From the NCBI GenBank assembly GCA_021399435.1, contig JAJTUP010000021.1, positions 620,001 to 684,000 of the forward strand: a stretch of 64,000 nucleotides of DNA, written 5' to 3'. Made by a program: the position numbers and the translations under genes. Positions within the stretch are counted from its first letter, which is position 1. Each line of letters starts with the position of its first letter. The notes beneath the pieces were generated by a model. That model saw only the letters and a list, made by a program, of their open reading frames with translations. It did no database searches and had not been told where the DNA came from. This DNA is from Diaporthe sp. PMI_573. Its lineage: Eukaryota; Ascomycota; Sordariomycetes; Diaporthales; Diaporthaceae. Of this stretch, positions 45,595 to 58,476 are shown in pieces.

Positions 45595-46892
45595 ATGGCC
45601 GACACCCTCAACTCGGTCACCAACTCGGTCACCAATGGTATGTCCAGCCCCGTCCGCCTTTGCCGCACCAGCCTGGCCTCTTCCTCTGTCAGGAGCCAAG
45701 GTTCTGCCATTATCTCTCCACTGGATCCTCCGTGCTGCCTGGCTTATCTATTATCTATCTGCTGTTCTCTCGCATGGCTAACACATCACCTGCCACAGGC
45801 CCCGTTGCAGACAAGGTCAGGGAGCAACACCAGAAGACTTCTGACGAGCTCTCCAGCCTCTACGCCTCCCGCCAGACACCCAACAACCCCACCGCAACCG
45901 GCCAACCTCTGACACACTATCACTCCTTCTTCTCCGAGCTCCTCTCGTGGAGGAACCCTCGTACGTACCACAGCCCACGCGGCCCTCTTGGCCAACGCCG
46001 GATGCGCGCGGGACATCAGGAACAAGAATCAGAGAATCAGCCGCTGACAGTTTTCTACAGGTGCTTCTGCCATCGCCTATGCCTCCATCGTCGCCTTCAT
46101 CTTCTCGGTTAGGTACCTGGACGTGATCCGATGGGGCTTCAAGCTCACATGGATGATCCTGGGCATCACCATCGCCGCCGAGGCCGCTGGAAAGACTGTC
46201 ATGAACACCGGCATAGCTAGTCAGCTCCGGCCCCGTCGTTACTACACCGTTCCTCGCGAGACCCTCGACGTCCTCATCGGCGATGTTCACGAGCTGGTCA
46301 ACTTCCTCGTCATCGAGGCTCAGCGCATCGTCTTTGCCGAGAACATCTGGGCTTCGCTGGCTGTACGTAGTTTCCCGAACCAACCGGTGACCCCCGCAAG
46401 CTGTCTCCAGGCTTGACTAACATTTGTGCCTCCTCCTAGGTCTGCGTGAGCGCCTTCATCTCGTACTGGCTCGTTAAGGTCGTCCCGTACTGGGGTCTTG
46501 CGCTGATCGGCACCACCGTCCTCTTCACCGCCCCCTTGATCTACACCTCCAACCAGGAGCTTATCGACCACCACCTCAGGAACGCCCAGCAACTCGTTAA
46601 CACCCAGACTGAGCAGCTTCGCCAGGCCGCCGGCACCCACACCGCCCGTGCCACCGAGATCACTAAGCAGTACGTCGGCGACTACACCTCCAAGGCCCAG
46701 GAGATGCTCCGAGGCAAATCTACCTCTCCTCAGGCTGCCTCCCCGGCCCCGGCCGCCCCGGCGGCTCCCGCTGTTAAGGACAGCGACTTCCCCGCGGCTC
46801 CCAAGGAGGACATCAAGGTCGAGGAGCCTGCAGTCCCCGCCCCCGAGATCAAGCACGAGGACGCTGAGCAAGAGCCCCTGATTGCTACGTAA
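45595..46892 (+). CDS. RTN1: Reticulon-like ER membrane-shaping protein
   Basis: Exons 45595-45637, 45799-45960, 46061-46362 and 46440-46892 give 319 aa. After a short N-terminus, the reticulon homology domain spans about 50-240. It opens with FFSELLSWRNP, then the first long hydrophobic hairpin (ASAIAYASIVAFIFSVRYLDVIRWGFKLTWMILG), the loop with RRYYTVPRETLDVLIGDVHELVNFLVIEAQRIVF, and the second hairpin (VCVSAFISYWLVKVVPYWGLALIGTTVLFTAPLIY) closing with NQELIDHH. The C-terminal 80 residues are Pro/Ala/Glu-rich. Reticulons insert these hairpins into the outer ER leaflet to curve tubules. The early split by several introns is usual for fungal reticulons. It converges on TOP2. Confidence 0.9.
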
Positions 46893-48172
46893 GCGAGCCT
46901 CATATTGCTCAGGCGGACTCCTGGTCGGTCGGTCACGCTGAAGGCCGTCAGATGGCTGCGGGCAGGCTGGAACGCGCCACCCATGGAATCGAATGTGGTG
47001 GAACCTGCCCAAAGCTAACCCGCTGGGGGAGAGCAAACAAAGTGGACCAGAATGTTGGAGTGGACAACGAGGTCAGTAGACGAATGACCGGAGGTTGGAT
47101 GACTGGGAGAAAGGCTGGGAGATATTGATGGGGGGGGGGGTCAGATCACGGCGTGCAGAGCGATTGCGTTGTTCTTTTGACTCTTTTGTCATGTGAAACA
47201 GAGATTGACGCTTCATGGTTGACGATGGACGACCGGTAGTCATTTTCCTTATTCTCGTAACGGCCAATGGACGGGGTAGTCGCGAGGTTTATCTTAATCC
47301 ACATTGGTGTCTGTTTTTTGTTTGACCGTCTTCTCTGGCGTTCTTTGATTGGACTCACCCTGCTTTGCTTTGCCCTGCCTTGCTTTACATTGCATGAGTC
47401 TGCCATGTTTCCTTTTCGAACAGTACGGTGTAAATCTCTGTGTGGCATTGGTGTAACAGGCTTCTCCCGTAGCACTCTCCAGTATGGATACTTCCCTCTC
47501 AAGTTCTTGCTATGTAAATCTCCTACCCTCGTGAACATAGCTTTCATCCACAATTATCACTTTGGGGCGATAGAAAGACACAGCTGTTCCATCCCCACAG
47601 AGTGAACGTCTGAAGCGACTCTTGAATGCGACGATGTTCCAAGGGTGCAATGGGGTAGATATTGTGCATAGCAGATGTGCCTACCGCCGAGTCGTAGTGA
47701 TGTAGTCAGTGTAATTACGATGCTTATATATCATGCTCGCATCATTTGTTTCGTAGGTCCAGCATCACGACATGCTCAGTCACATCACACCATGCATGCA
47801 ATTTCTTTTCTTGGCCCTCACATTTTCAAGTCTCTATCGAAGACGTATATTACAGGGTCATGAGGATCGTGACAAGGGAAGGGTGACAGAAACGTCGTGT
47901 GGTGCGTCCTCGAGGTGACGGTTGGGAAAAAAAAAAAAGGCAGATGCGTGTAGGTCGTCAAAAGAGATATTATCAAGACCCGGAAAAAAAGGAAACCGCG
48001 CGGCAAAGGCAGAAACCAGGTCCCAGCACGCAAAAGAAAAATGATAGCCAATGACCCTCTTCCATAAAGTCCATGCACCCCACCCCCTAACTCGCCCTTA
48101 ACATGCTCAAGGAGAAGGACAACACTGAAGGCTCGTGCTTGCACCCTTGTGAAAAAGGCCGCCGAAAGACGC
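46893..48172. other. Convergent 3' region between reticulon and TOP2
   Basis: 1.28 kb of AT-richer sequence with G and A runs (47131, 47927). No gene is recognised; probably the two 3' UTRs. Confidence 0.5.
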
Positions 48173-51100
48173 TTAGTCTGAACCATCCATGTCATAAACA
48201 TCGCTTCCACCTCCGCCGCCGTCGGACATCAGCTCGTCCTCATCGTCGTCTGAGGCGATCGCGTATGTCTTCTTGGCCTTGGCAGCCGCCGCTCGGCCTG
48301 GACGAGCACGTGGTGGTGGCGGCGGGGAATCGTCTTTCATGGCGACGTCACCATCCCCATCCTCGTCGTCGTCACTGAATGCGAAGGATTTCTTCTTCGA
48401 CTTGCTTGCAGCAGTGGAAGATTTGTTCTTCGCCGCGTAGGCCTTGGCGGCTGGAGATAGCTGTATAGGCTTCGCAGGCTTGTCTTCCTTGGTTTTGTTC
48501 TTGCTTCCAGCCGGACGCCCACGCACCTTCTTCGCCGGGGCGGACACGACGTTTAGAGGAGCCTTGGCAGGTTTCGCCCTTGCTGATGAGGCTTTGGCCG
48601 TGGTCGTGGTAGGAAGGGCCTCATTTTCCGACATGTCATCGATGTCGGATGACCTCGTCGGCTTGTGAGGCGACGACCTGGCGAGAAGCTCGTAGTTCGT
48701 GTCATCTGGCTCGTCAAAGTCGAAGTTGCGCGATTGTTTTGTCTTCAGCTTGGTGGGGATGGCAGCGTTTCCATGCTCGGATCGTGACATGGCAAACAGA
48801 CTAAGCCTGCCGTTGTTCGATGCCGCGGCTGGCTCTCCGATACCGCGAACCATGGCACCGACGTCTCCGAGCATATCATCACCGTTTTCACCCTCGGACT
48901 CGTCGTCATCATCGCTGAAGACCCAGGTCTTCTTAGCCTTTGATGCAGCAGCGCGCTTCGAGCGGCTGTTTGCGGGCGCGGCAACCTCCTCAACTTCGGG
49001 TTCGTCGTCATCGACGACAGACTCGACAGGAGAGGGTTTTGACACGGCAGCACGCTTGGAGCGGCTATTTGCTGGTGCACTGACCTCTTCAATCTCGGGC
49101 TCTTCCACCGGCTCTTCCTCCGGCTCTTCCTCCGGCTCTTCCTCCGGCTCTTCCTCCGGCTCTTCCTTCCCGGACTCGTCGTCCTCGACGACAGATACGA
49201 TTGGAGATGGCTTCTTGACTGGCGCGGACTTGCCCGTGTTCAGCGTAGCAAAGTCCTCATCAGAAAAGTCTGAATCTGACCCATCGTTGGCGTAAGACTT
49301 GGCCTTGGCTGCTGCTGCGCGCTTGGAGCGGTTGATGGCCGGCGCAGAGACTTCCTCGATCTCTGAATCTTCATCCTTGACATCGTCAGGCGAGGGCACC
49401 TTCTTTGCAGGTGCGGCCTTCGGCTTGCTCTTGCTCAATGCCGCGAAATCATCATCAGAGAAGTCAGACGCGGTTCCGTCATTGCCATACGACTTTGGTT
49501 TCGGCTTTGTCCCGCTGAACTTCTCAGCAAAGGCAGCGCTCTGCTTCTTCGGCTCCACGGGCCTCTTCACGACAGTCATTTCTTTCTTCATCGTCTTTGC
49601 TGCCTTGGCGGTCTTGCCAGGGTCATAGTCGTCATCGTCACGTTTGGCCCGCTTCCCACCGCGGCCGCCTCCAGCCCCAATTTTCTTAGAGCGGCGGCGA
49701 CCCATATTGCGGATGTTCTTCGCAATCTCCGCATCCAGAACCTGCTGGTGTTCCCACTCCTCGAGGAACTCGTCGAGATCCCTCGACCAGAGGTCCTTCT
49801 CAGCGAGCCCTTCCAAGTCGTCGTGCTCCTTCTTCTTCGCGGCGATTTGCTTCCTCAGCCGCTCCAGGCGCTCAGCGGTCAAGGAGTAGATGGGCATCTA
49901 TACAACGTCAGTGCACTGGTCTCCCGTAGAGCATAGGGTTTCACGCACAGAAAGGAGATAGTCGTAATCTCCCGCGCCGGGTTCATTGGACGTGAGGTCC
50001 TCGTTATCCTCATCGTCATCCTGATCCATCTCCTCGTCCGTGTTTCGAGCTTTCTTCACGCTCTCACCCCGGGGGAAGGCCTCGTACTTGCGGTCACGAA
50101 GTTCTTCCACCAGGACGGCCTTCTTCTTCCTGGAGACGACCAACTTGCCCTCAATGATCTCCTCGACGAATCGGGCCATGTTCTTCAACTTGCGATAGTC
50201 TGCGTGGAAAACCTTGAGCCAGTATTCCTACAAAGGGCCACGTCAGCTTTCCATTGTGTGTCATGGCAGCGGAGGGGGAGCCGAGATACGACAAACCTTT
50301 CGCTTTTTGTACATTTGAAGGCGGTACTGGTAGAACTCCTCCAGGATGTCCTCAACCTTCTCATACTTCCGGATCTGTCCCCGAACATCGAAAGCAACGA
50401 GGTTGGTAGTTCCAAGACTCTTGTTCAGCTTGAATCGTTCGAGTATACCCTCCTTACGAGTCTTCTCGATCTGCGTCTCGTCCATTTCGATCTCGAAATG
50501 CACGTTTTGGTGGTCATTGTACTCCTTGTAATCCTTGATCCAGGAAGGAGCCTTTTCTCCCTTGATGATCTGCTCGAGCTTGGCCTTGAAGTCATCGGTC
50601 CACATGCGGATGGGGAGCTCGGTGATAGTGACGACGGACTTGGGCTGGCTGTCGTCGATATGCGCAAGGCCGTTGAACCTATACCTCTTTGAGCCGGGTT
50701 CTTCCTCCTCAGCTACTCCCTTCCAGCCGCGGAACCACGGCGTCATGGTCTCGAAGGGCTGCTCCTCAGTTGAATCACCGTCACGGCCCATACGTCTCTT
50801 GAGATTTCTCACAATGTCTCTCGGGTTGTAATTAGGGATAGAAGTGCTCCAGCCCGTTCCGATACCGTCGGCGCCGTTGCAGAGAACCATGGGAATGATT
50901 GGAGCATAGGCCTTGGGTTCAATTTGCTTGCCATCATCGTACTGCAATTCAAGGTTCGGCTCGTCTAGTGCAGAGAAAACGCGCCTGGCGAAAGGGGACA
51001 GGCGTGTGAAAATGTAACGAGCGCTAGCCGAATCGCTACCGCCTGCAAGACGGGAACCGAAGTTACCGCTGGGTTCCAGAATGTTGATGTTGTTCGATCC

Positions 51101-53838
51101 AACAAAGTTCTGGGCTAAGCCAATGATTGTCTGCTGCAAGGAAACTTCACCGTGGTGGTAGGCAGTCTGTTCGGAGACGTATCCAGCCAATTCAACGACC
51201 TTCTTGTCCTTCGTCAAGTTGCGCTTGAAGCAGGCGTAGATGACCTTGCGCTGGCCTGGCTTTAATCCGTCCACGACGGACGGGATGGACCGCAGGTTAT
51301 CAGCCATGCTGAACAGAATGAGCTCCCTGTTGACGAAATCGGTGTACGTGATGGATTTGGTCGAATGATCCAAGAAGGTTCCCGGGATGAAGTTGCCCAG
51401 CCACTGCTTCCTCGCATCAGCCTTCTTCTTGGAGAAAGCGAGTTCAAAAAGCTCAGCTTCCTCTGTCTTCATGGTCTGGAATTCCTTCAAGTGATCATCC
51501 AGGTTGGTGAAATAGACCTGGGCGTCTTCGTTGGAACTGGTTCCCAGACCCTTGAAGTACTTGTAGTGCCATCTCTTGATCTCTTGGTGGTGTCTCTCTT
51601 TCCACCCCTCGTACTCGGGCATGGTGAAAAATGACTTCAGATGGAGAGGCTTCTTCGGGTTGGGGCCTTGCCAGACCTTCACCACTGGGGTGATGAATTC
51701 CCGGAAGAAGTCCGGGATCTTGAGCAGGGATGGAAACTGGCATTCGAGGAAGTTGATGAGCAAGCCCTTGATGTGACTGCCGTCGTGATCCTGATCGGCC
51801 ATGATCATCAAATGGCCATACCGAAGGCTCTTGGTGTCAGTATACGTCGTCTTGTGCTTCAGTCCAAGGAACTGTTTGATGTTGTTGATCTCTGCGTTCT
51901 TCAAGATCTGGTCTATCGAAGCATCACGAACGTTCAGCATCTTTCCCCTCAGAGGAAAGACACCAATGCGGTCAGGATCGAGAATGGCGCGTCCCGCCAC
52001 AGCCAAGGCTCGGGCTGAGTCGCCCTCAGTCAGGATCAGGGTGCACTCGTGGCCGTTCCTGGTGCCCGCCATGTTCGCATCGACGAGTTTCTCGTTGCTG
52101 ATGCGGGATCGCTTGTTTCCATCAGATTTGGACATCATCTTGTCAGCCTTCTTCTCGGCAAAGTGAAGGATGTTCTCAATCGCCTCTGTTGCCCTGATCT
52201 TCTTGATAAAGCCATCAGTGAGTTGGCATTTGCTGCCGAAGGCACTCTGCTTGGTAGTCATCTGCTCTTTGGTCTGAGATGTAAAGGCAGGGTTGTCAAT
52301 CAGACAGTTGACGAAGATGAAGATGTGATTTCGGACATGATTTGCCTTGAGTGAGTGCCCCTTCATCTTCTTGGTGAGGTCTTTCAGCAGGGCACTGCAG
52401 ATCTGATCAGCGACGTAGTTGACGTGCGTGCCACCGGAGGTTGTTGCAATCGAGTTTACGAAGGAAACCTGCTGGAAAGAGCCATCTGAGACGGTGAAGC
52501 CAATCTGCCACCGTTGATGAGCCTTGGTGTCTTCGAAAATAACGGTGGCAGGGGCGGGCCCGTTGCCGTCTGCGTCAAAATCATTACGTTCTGATGCAAT
52601 AGCCTTGGCATACATCTCGCAGTACTTCTTCCATCCGAGCTTGAGCTGTTCTCCGTTGAGGTGGACCTTGACTCCTTCAACAGTACCAGCCAAGTCGTAG
52701 ACTCGCCTGTACAAGAGAGACTCGGTGTGATCGTCAATTCCATCTGGCATGCCGAACCTCTTGAAGTCGGGCTTGAAAGTGACCTTTACGAAGTCTTTGG
52801 TCTTGTTTGAGGTGATCTTGGCTTTGTCCATCTTGCTCATGTTGTCCCTCCAGGTCGTCTTGTATCTCTTGCCGTTCGTTGAGTCCTGACACTCAAGGGT
52901 GAACTCTGTGCTGAAAACGTTGCAAAGTTTGGCACCGAATCCATTACGACCACCGACGGTCTTCTTCTCGGTATCGTCAAAGTTGGATCCCGCAAGTAGA
53001 TGACCGAAGACCATCTCGGGAATGTAGACACCCTCCTTTTCGTGCATCTCCACCGGGATACCCTTGCCATCGTTCTCGACCGAGATCTCACCGTTCTCGC
53101 GGTCAATGGTGACCTTGATGCAGTTCATGCCCTTGTCTCGCTGCTTGTTGTCGGCGGCGTTGACAAGGATCTCGTCGAAGATTTTGTAGAAACCAGGCAC
53201 GAAGGAGATCTTGCTGTACTCCATCAAGCACTTCTGCTTGTTGTATACCCACATTTGACTCTCGGTGCGCTCCACAGAACCGATGTAGGTATCAGGCCGC
53301 TTGATAATGTGCTCGAGCTGGGTCAGCTTCTGGTAGGTCTCGGTGGCGGTCTTTGTGGGTCGAGAGCCCGAGGGTCCATCGAGCTGCGTGAAGCTATCAT
53401 TCTCGATTTCACCCAGAGGTTTGCCGCTGGACTTCTTTGCGCCGGCTGCTGTCTTTTGCTTCTTGGGAGGCGTGTTGGACATGTCGCCACCAAAGTCACC
53501 GCCATCATCATCGTCGCTCTCTGGCTTTGCGCGCTTCTTAGATGCGGCCTTTGACTTGAGCGTTGTCTGGACCATCTTCTTCGGCGCGGCCTTGGCGGGC
53601 GGCTTTGCTGCTGTCGCCTTCTTCACGGCCTTTGCCTTGGGCTTCTGCGACTCGTAAGCAGGTGACCTGGAGAAAGCCTGTGTCTGCGACACTGACAGAG
53701 GCAGACTTTGGGTGCAGGGTCAGGGAGGCACCGGAATTGTCAAGAGGGGCAGGCACTGCTACTTACAGGCTCGGGCGAGAACGCGTCGGAGTCATCTTGT
53801 TGGAAGTCATCAAAGACCGACTCGGCGTCGGACTCCAT
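48173..53838 (-). CDS. TOP2: DNA topoisomerase II
   Basis: Exons 53838-53767, 53683-50297, 50227-49949 and 49897-48173 give about 1820 aa. The GHKL ATPase domain has EILVNAADN (about residue 200) and GGRNGFGAKLCNVF (about 270). The TOPRIM domain has LTEGDSARAL (about 577) and DQDHDGSHIKG (about 652). The active tyrosine is in SARYIFTRLS (about Y914). The second and third introns fall between the breakage-reunion region and the tail; LLS-MPIYSLTAERL joins across the third. The C-terminal 450 residues are acidic/basic low-complexity with repeated modules and a 12 bp coding minisatellite, making it longer than yeast Top2 (1428 aa). The enzyme passes one DNA duplex through another with ATP. The exon 2 start has two in-frame acceptors (ACACAG context), so two residues are uncertain. 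Confidence 0.96.
49098..49170 (-). repeat. 12 bp coding minisatellite in TOP2
   Basis: About six tandem copies of GGCTCTTCCTCC (plus strand) with small changes at the ends, encoding Glu-Glu-Pro-Glu units in the acidic tail of topoisomerase II. Copy number should vary between strains without shifting the frame. Confidence 0.9.
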
Positions 53839-56800
53839 CCTGAGAGGTTGTGTGAGGGCCTCGAAGCCCACGTGCGTAGTCGCAAAGGCTCGCGCAGGTC
53901 GGTGGGAGGGATGTCGCGCAGAACTGAACGGGCGAGGAAGAAAGAGTTGCGCGAATGCATAAACGGGCGAAGATTACTTGTGGGGTATTTCCAGCCGCAG
54001 GGGGGGTTGAGGCTCGTCCTGCAGCCCAGTAATGAAGGGTTGCGCGATGACGGTGTGGTGTGGTAGTCGAAAGAAGCAGCGCCAGCAGCCTCGGTGGGAT
54101 GTGCTTTGTTGTCGATGTTGTTGATGATAGACGCCGTTGTCGTTGCTGGTTAGCGCTCGTCAATCGCTGTCGCTCTAGTGGTTGCCCAGGCCCAGAGGTC
54201 GATGTTTGTTTTGGCCGGGTCCGAGACTGCGCTAAAAACGCGGTCCTATCGTCCGACCCCAGAAATGATTGGACGATAGTGCTCCCAGAGCCCCATCAAG
54301 CAGTCGCGTCTTGCAGGGGGGTCGAGGCAGGCCGGGCTAGGCTCCGGTGTACCCCAGTACCCAGGTACCCAAGCCAAGGTACTTACCGTGTAGTCTAGGC
54401 CGCGAGCCGCAAACGCCTCTTAACATCTGTGTACCGTGCACAGCACATTCCAGCCACCCTTTTCACATCACCAACAGACGACATGTGATGGTCTCTGGGT
54501 GAGAGATCTGGACAGTGCAGCAAGCCTGGAGGGTTTCCACCTCGCTTGAGCCGGTGGCCTGCATTCAGTCAGCCGTAGACCTCCTGCTTGCAATGCAATC
54601 GTGTACGTATTTGGAAACCACTTACTGTTTGTGCTTGCCCAGATCCCACGCATCTCGCACGTCGCTCGTCTCCAGTGACCATTTCTGATCTGCAATGCAA
54701 AGGTGGCAATTCTCCAGTGGTACAGCTGGGCTTGTGTTTGGCCTCGCCTCCTTTGGCTGGCCCCTCACCGTCAACTCGCGCAAGGACTCATGCTGTGACG
54801 CCCCGACAGCTCTCAATTGCGCGACTCTGCGCCCTCGTTTACGGTGGCACTGCTCGAGTGGTCGCTGTGGCTGCCTCCTTCGATCCAGGCAATGATGGTT
54901 CGGCTCGGCGAGGGAGGGGAACGGAGCCGGTCGTCGGGCCATGGCGATATTGGGCTTGGGCCCTATGCCTAGGTAACCAGTGTATGGAACCAGCCTGCAC
55001 AGCCAGGAACGACCATCCTCGAGAGAAGGGGGCTGGCCAAATGGAAATGTGACTGCACATCCGGCGCTGTGCCGACGGCTGCTCTGCCCACCTGATCTAT
55101 CACCTCATCGCCGCCAGCCTCAACCCGATAGGTAGTCGGTCTGCCAGTTTGGCCTGGTCCAAAGCGGAGCTGATCCTGTCGAAGAATTTAGCATCGACAT
55201 CTTGGATCCCATCGCTGGAATCCCGAACGACTACCGAGCCCAGCCCAGCTGGAATATCGTCTGGTCCACATGGCAATACCTGGGTCTCACTTCCCTGCTC
55301 ATCGTGTCTCCCCCTCGACCGTCATCCTTCCGGATGGAGAGCATGTTCCACGCGTGCATGGGCAGTGGGTGATTTCCTGCTGCATATCATAACTGCCGTG
55401 CAACGCCCACCCGAGCATGAGAGGAGAGGAAATTTCCCGATCGAAGCGTACAGCCGTTTGGATATCCCCACCCGTCACACAGCACTCATCCGCGTTGCCA
55501 AAGCTCCCTTGTCCCCTGCCTGTCAAGCTGCTGCCGTGCTACTGCTACGAGGAGCACAATCATCTGAAACCAGCCGGGTGTGTCTACGCTTGACTTCCTC
55601 ATCCTCGGCGCTACACTTCTAGAAGTAACATGGCAGAGCTGGCGGAATTTAAGCTTATGTCCACGACGAACTCGGTGGTCCTTGGCCTGACGACTCTGCG
55701 ACCTCAGAGGCAGTCGTATTCGGCCATTAGGGATGATACCTTGCAACTCGATGGCACCTCACGGTCCAGTCACTGGAGGACGGTTGGGCTGGCCGGCAGA
55801 TGTCCTTGTCGAGGCTGGGCGTGCAACAGTGGCGCATGGACATGCTGAAATTGTCTGGCTCAATAGGTGCGGGTCAGGCCAGCGTTTTCTTTATGTCCAC
55901 TTCAATAGTCCCTCGCACCAGTAAGAGCTCTCACATCTCGCATACAGCAGATTGCGCCGCGCCGCGGATCTTGGGCCCCTACGAAGCCCAGAAGACAAGT
56001 CCGTCCCCACAGGCGCTGCTCAATCGAGCAAGCCTTGACTTTCCCTCCCTTGAACATGTCACATTTACGGCGCAGTCTGTGCTTCGGAAGGCACCAGATC
56101 CAGAGGCCTGTCATTTCACTGCTCCCGTTTGGCAGCAAGCACTGGTCATGCCGTCTTTTACGTTTCAGTCAACGTGCTCCATTGAAATACGGGAAGCTGC
56201 AGAAATTATGACGGCTGGAACGGTGCGCCACCATGATTGTCCACCAGGGGCACTTTGACTCGAGGCACCGTCGTCCAATGCTGCGACTCAATGCGGACAG
56301 CGCACCAAAGCTTTTCCGTCACGGCTGCATCTTGGCTATCCTATCTGGCCAGAGCAGCCAGGGTCTCCGTCAATCGAGCCCCCCCCCCCCGGGGGGCAAC
56401 TGGCTACACATTGGTCACATAGACGCTACCCCGCCAGTTTCTCACAAAGGTTGATGGTGCTGTGGGCAAAGTTCTCGGTGAATATTCTGGCCGATGAAGT
56501 GCCTGGCGCCATGAGATAAGTCACCTTACCTCGATCACTGGCTTGCCGGGATGGAGGTCGATGGCGTGGCGGAGCTGGGCCAGCTGCGGACGGCGACACA
56601 GGTACGTACATCGAGACAGCATCAGGGCTGGCTGCTCATGGATGACCAGAGTAAAAGCAAAATGGGCATCAATCAATAGCTTCCTGGTGGCCCCGCATGG
56701 GCACAAGCTCTGTGTTGCTTCCAGATCATTCCGGCATGCTTGTACAGGTCAAGCTCGTGGGAGAAACATTGCTCGACACGTTGGCGTAGCCCGTAACCTG

Positions 56801-58476
56801 CAATCCCCCTTTTGGCCAGCCGTCCACCATGGACGAATCCCGACCCCTCAAAGCTTCTGGAAAAGCGGTGGAATCTCTTCCACGAGCGACAACCAGCGAA
56901 ATACCCCACTTTCGACGCTTGTTGCTGGCTGTCACCGCGGATACGCACAGAACCACCTCACAGCAGAACGGAGGTGAATGGAGCAGTCGTCGGGTCTTCT
57001 AGCGGTCAGAGCGGAAGGCTGAAAGCCAGGTGGAGCCGGAATATGCAGAGATGTTTTCACTATCTGCAGAGAAGCATGCGCAGAAGGCTGGGAAGCAGCC
57101 TCGTTCCCTGTCCGCGGGCAGCGGCAGGGTGCTGGCAACGATGGCGCATGATGCCCCCCTGCCCCGTCCCTCTCCTTCACACTGAGGGCAGAGCGGCCAC
57201 GTGTGTCGAGTCAAGCAGGAGTTGTGTCTAGGATATCTGGGTCTAGGGGGAGAGCTTTCTTTGTCGCACCCTTCTCAGGAAGCCGCTTAGCCTGGTGGCT
57301 AGACGGCACCTCCTGCAGCCATCCGTCAGGCTGCTCTGTCAAAGCTTCTTCTGTACATTTTCAAACAAGCCAATGGGATGTTTGGCTGTGTATGCCACAG
57401 TATTTGCTGTCAAACTGATTTGTTTTTCCTTAGCCACATATCCGCTGCGTCATGCAGTCGCCTGTGTTCACCCTTTCGGGTCGGCGCTCCAGCCTGGTGA
57501 GATCAACTGAAACTCTACATCACCTCGGTCCTGGTGCAGCCATCATCACTATCCTCCTTGTTTCCCGTCCGGTTTACGACCCTGGAAGTACTAAATAGCT
57601 GCCCAAAGTAACCATCGGCCCCGGTAGTCGCTGGGGTGGACTCGTTGCCGATGAACAGAGACGCAGACGAGGAGCCCCAGTGCCATCATCGCTGAGGAAA
57701 CAAAATCGGTAGATCGGGAAGGCAGCCCTAGGACTGTCACGGAGTCGTTTGAGCTTTCCGATCGGCCTGGCCTCCTGATGCCGAAGCGATGCCTCAGCAA
57801 AGGTAACGTGGACAGCAGCCGGGCCTGACAAGGTCCCCCTCAGTACTCAGCCCAGGCGCAAGCCCAGCAGAACCCAACACCAACACCATTGACGCTCGCC
57901 CGATCAGCTGGCCCGGCCTCTATCGCTCACTCCGATCAGTACTCACTTTGTGGCTTACAACTCGAGCCCCAAGAAGAGCGGTGGACGCCGCCAAACGACC
58001 ATCTCTCCGCTCAGAGGCTCGATTCCAAGACATCCCGGACAAAGGAGCAGCACCGAGAACACCGCCGACTGCGTCGCCCACGGGCAGAAGCCACCGGACT
58101 TGTAGGTGGTTGCATGGCCAGTCTCAAGTAAGGAAGGAAGAAAGAAAATATCTCGGTTCCTTGTCCACGCGCCGGCCTCCGCCGGCGCACTCCCATCCAC
58201 TACGTGCCTTGGTGATTGGGAGCGAGTGGCCTCGCAGGCCCGGTGACGATCGTGTGGCTATTTTGCCTGCTTGCTCGTTGAAAAAGGACTTGGTTTCCCT
58301 TTTCTTGCCTGACCTAGCCGAGCTGCAAGCGTTGTCTTGCAGTCTGAGTCCATATCACCACTACCCGCCCCCCTTGGGCCTGGGTATCTATCCCTCTAGC
58401 ATCAAATCCCATCCTCCACTCTTACACCTGCATCTTCTCCTGCACATTCGAGACATTTCGACCAGGCCTCACCGCT
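53839..58476. other. 4.6 kb gene-free region upstream of the APSES gene
   Basis: The largest gap in the window. Open frames here (for example 55149-55622 plus, 54588-55052 plus, 56812-57231 plus) have no domain and no consistent splicing. It carries three CTCGAG hexamers (55018-55023, 56259-56264, 57961-57966), the core recognised by yeast Xbp1, and a C12G6 run at 56379-56396. It likely holds a large regulatory region and possibly a long 5' leader for the APSES gene, plus the TOP2 promoter at its left end. Confidence 0.45.

Noticed and set aside
53839..58476. Hidden multi-exon gene in the 4.6 kb gap
   Set aside because: I looked for in-phase exon joins among the local open frames and found no recognisable protein; it cannot be excluded without transcript data.
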